Of a stretch of DNA of 56,555 nt, positions 54,804-56,555 are shown piece by piece. Numbering within the stretch: the stretch's first letter is position 1; each line of letters begins with the position of its first letter. Origin of the DNA: Melioribacter roseus (lineage in GTDB: Bacteria > Bacteroidota > Ignavibacteria > Ignavibacteriales > Melioribacteraceae); the NCBI GenBank assembly GCA_020723165.1, contig DYJK01000009.1, forward strand, positions 1-56,555, in the 5' to 3' direction. Under the pieces are notes generated by a model that searched no databases, was not told the origin of the DNA, and was given only the letters and a program-made list of their open reading frames with translations. Made by a program: the position numbers and the translations under genes.

Positions 54804-55925
54804 TTACTTAACTAAGTTCATTTTTCTTGTTAGTTGGAATGTACCGGCATTCATTCTTACAAAGTAAATACCACTTGAGACTTTATTACTAAAGCTATCT
54901 GTTCCATTCCAATCAACTGTATATTTACCGGGATTCAATAGATCGTGATCGACCAATTTTTTAACTTCCTGGCCAGTAATATCATAAACAATAACAGATA
55001 CTTTTTCAGTACGTGGTATTGCGAATTGTATTTTTGTAGAAGGATTAAACGGATTAGGATAATTCTGAGTAAGTTCGTGTTCATCCGGAATAGCCGGGTC
55101 CTCTTGTACTAAACCGGAAACATGTGGATCACCATGACAAGGTAGACAATTCATTTGAGTCATAACATTATTAAACACTGCAGAACCATGGCAAGTTAAA
55201 CACTGTGCAGCATCTGGATCAGTAACGTATGTTGATTGGAAAGTTTGAGCAAAGTGAGCGTTTAATATTTCAGCAGTCTTTGCCGCTACATCTCCGGCAA
55301 GACGTGCGCATCTTTCTTTTCTTTCAGTATCACTTACTTTTTTATCAGCTATACGACACCACTGTGATACTGAAGCATGGCATAATACACTACCACTTAT
55401 ACTTTGCGGTAATGCCCCTTGATACTTTACATCTTGGTATTTTCCATCAATTGACGCTTGATTAGCAGCATTAGATGGTAATTCTTGTGCCGAAGCATAA
55501 CCCCAAACTTCGTTAATAAGTTTTCCAGAATCTGCTTTTGAGGTAACAAGACTTATTATTGCAGCCGCACCATTAACAGTACCGCATAATGTACCCCATC
55601 CATTGCCGCCGCCTCGTCCAAAAAGCATTACTTCTATAGGCATACCACTCCATGGATCGGGCATTGATTCCGTAAGAGCTTCTACAAAAGCACCGAATAC
55701 ACCTGAAGCACAATCTTTATCACTCCAATATAAATGATGGGCCTTTAACCTAACAACTTCCGGGTCCAACGTTGTATAAGGCCACGGCCAAGCTGTAGAT
55801 TTACTATTTGCCAAAATTTTTCCACCGGCAAGAGCATTCAATCCGACGACACCGGCAACGGCTCCTACAGCATATTTTGAAGTACTTGTTAAAAATTCCT
55901 TTCTGTCAATTTTTTTCCCTTCCAT
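54804..55925 (-). CDS. Split-Soret-type dihaem cytochrome with T9SS sorting domain
   Basis: The 373-residue protein starts with a Tat-like signal (DRKEFLTSTSKYAVGAVAGVVG, but RK not RR). Residues about 50-215 fit the C_GCAxxG_C_C family: WPWPY, Cys72, FGRGGGNGWGTLCG (Cys114), LCHASVSQWC (Cys182, Cys190), Cys206. Two haem c sites follow, CLTCH (242-246) and CLPCH (260-264). Residues about 285-373 are a T9SS type A sorting domain (NYPNPFNPST, KVSSGIYFVRM). It is therefore likely a surface redox protein. Split-Soret relatives also bind an Fe-S cluster, suggesting folded export. Confidence 0.85.
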   Translation of the reverse strand: MEGKKIDRKEFLTSTSKYAVGAVAGVVGLNALAGGKILANSKSTAWPWPYTTLDPEVVRLKAHHLYWSDKDCASGVFGAFVEALTESMPDPWSGMPIEVMLFGRGGGNGWGTLCGTVNGAAAIISLVTSKADSGKLINEVWGYASAQELPSNAANQASIDGKYQDVKYQGALPQSISGSVLCHASVSQWCRIADKKVSDTERKERCARLAGDVAAKTAEILNAHFAQTFQSTYVTDPDAAQCLTCHGSAVFNNVMTQMNCLPCHGDPHVSGLVQEDPAIPDEHELTQNYPNPFNPSTKIQFAIPRTEKVSVIVYDITGQEVKKLVDHDLLNPGKYTVDWNGTDSFSNKVSSGIYFVRMNAGTFQLTRKMNLVK

Positions 55926-55929
55926 ATTG

Positions 55930-56367
55930 TTACTCCGTACGATTAGTTTGATTACACGATTTGTTTAATTTATTCAGTATAAAACGAACATCATCATTTA
56001 CTGGCAGTTTTGAAAAATATTTGATCGAAGTTGATAGATCACAATAAAGCCATAATATTCCCAGAGCTATGTTTCTTTCGTTTGTATCTTCGGCTTCCAG
56101 TGTATTTTCTAATTCATAAATTATTTCCGGGCATGGACAATCATCCAGTATTGGATCTGTATTAATAATAATGTCTATATCTTCATTAATTAGCTGGATA
56201 AAGAGTTTAAGAGCTTTATCAAGCCGGTTAGTTTTCAGGTAACATATGATAAGTTTTTTTCGAATTGACTTATTAAAAAGATCTTTATTCAGGGCTTCTT
56301 CCAATTCGGTCAAAGCTTCGCAAAACTTCCTTGCTAAAAAATATTGATTGCCTAACATTTCGCTCAT
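55930..56367 (-). CDS. TPR-like protein, probable first gene of cytochrome operon
   Basis: The 145-residue protein is mostly helical with TPR-like repeats: FLARKFCEALTELEEALNKD, LIICYLKTNRLDKALKLF and NIALGILWLYCDLSTSIKYF. The middle contains DDCPCPE, a small acidic Cys pair of unknown role. No signal peptide is evident. It is four bases upstream of the cytochrome gene and so may help its maturation or folding. AAGGAG lies 18 bases before the ATG, rather far. Two similar 18-base motifs lie upstream at 56443-56512. Confidence 0.6.
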   Translation of the reverse strand: MSEMLGNQYFLARKFCEALTELEEALNKDLFNKSIRKKLIICYLKTNRLDKALKLFIQLINEDIDIIINTDPILDDCPCPEIIYELENTLEAEDTNERNIALGILWLYCDLSTSIKYFSKLPVNDDVRFILNKLNKSCNQTNRTE

Positions 56368-56442
56368 GTTATAAACGGTACAAACTCCTTGCCATTTTAT
56401 AAGGTGTGTTTTAAAGTAGTATTTAGCTTCAGCAAGAACACA

Positions 56443-56512
56443 ATTGCAACAATATGCAACGGTTGATTTGTAAACTGTTAATATTCAAAATATTAATGCG
56501 ACATTTTGCAAC
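56443..56512. promoter_or_regulatory. Two related TTGCAAC-type motifs upstream of cytochrome operon
   Basis: TTGCAACAATATGCAAC (56444-56460) and TGCGACATTTTGCAAC (56497-56512) match at about 14 of 18 positions when aligned. They are 53 bases apart, close to five helical turns, and lie in the presumed promoter region of the TPR/cytochrome operon. Confidence 0.45.
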
Positions 56513-56555
56513 TATGATAATGTTATTTTTTCTTTTTGTAGGATTTTAACTTGCG

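Overview
The window is AT-rich bacterial chromosome and most probably comes from the Ignavibacteria or a close relative in the Fibrobacteres-Chlorobi-Bacteroidetes group. The main clues are a type IX secretion (T9SS) type A sorting domain with the NYPNPFNPST signature at the C-terminus of a surface cytochrome, a DUF5686 outer-membrane protein with a carboxypeptidase-like N-terminus, very large PAS-rich histidine kinases, a TAnnTTTG-like promoter box and few strong Shine-Dalgarno sites. No rRNA, tRNA, CRISPR array, integrase, transposase or phage gene was seen.

Layout. 0.1-1.6 kb: CBS protein, DUF2721 membrane protein and leucyl/phenylalanyl-tRNA-protein transferase (Aat). 1.8-5.2 kb: an outer-membrane barrel protein and two non-homologous fructose-bisphosphate aldolases (class II, then class I FbaB) separated by a 544-bp gap rich in repeats. 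5.3-8.0 kb (minus strand): membrane-anchored cytochrome c, cell-wall amidase and an isoprenylcysteine/phospholipid-type methyltransferase. 8.2-12.3 kb: four genes resembling PilV-, PilW- and PilX-type minor pilins (the last duplicated) but without a normal prepilin leader. 12.3-17.6 kb: an epimerase-like protein, a DUF5686 protein and a secreted GH13 amylase.

17.7-34.3 kb is a signalling island. It holds five histidine kinases (four with HisKA, one with HisKA_3), one LytTR response regulator, one NarL-type regulator, one stand-alone receiver and one degenerate receiver, with a DUF1684 lipoprotein gene in the middle. 34.6-37.1 kb: a secreted M28 peptidase translationally coupled to a PstS-like lipoprotein. 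37.1-44.5 kb (minus strand): Wzi-like outer-membrane protein, POT/MFS transporter, and an RND efflux pump with its adaptor.

44.7-52.6 kb (minus strand) is a seven-gene operon for a membrane complex of the hydrogenase-4/complex I family. The large subunit has lost all four NiFe-ligating cysteines, so it is better called an energy-converting-hydrogenase-related (Ehr) complex than a hydrogenase. Its first gene encodes a DNA-binding domain fused to a PTS EIIA domain. 53-56.4 kb (minus strand): SulP anion transporter, a split-Soret-type dihaem cytochrome with a T9SS tail, and a TPR-like protein.

The intergenic DNA is unusually structured. Several gaps contain degenerate tandem repeats with a 7- or 14-base period. 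A small family of ACCGTC palindromes occurs at three places, one of them a composite element made of nested inverted repeats. The best candidates for undescribed biology are the leaderless pilin-like cluster with its Cys/His insert, the Ehr operon with its EIIA regulator, the surface-targeted split-Soret cytochrome and the heptamer repeats.
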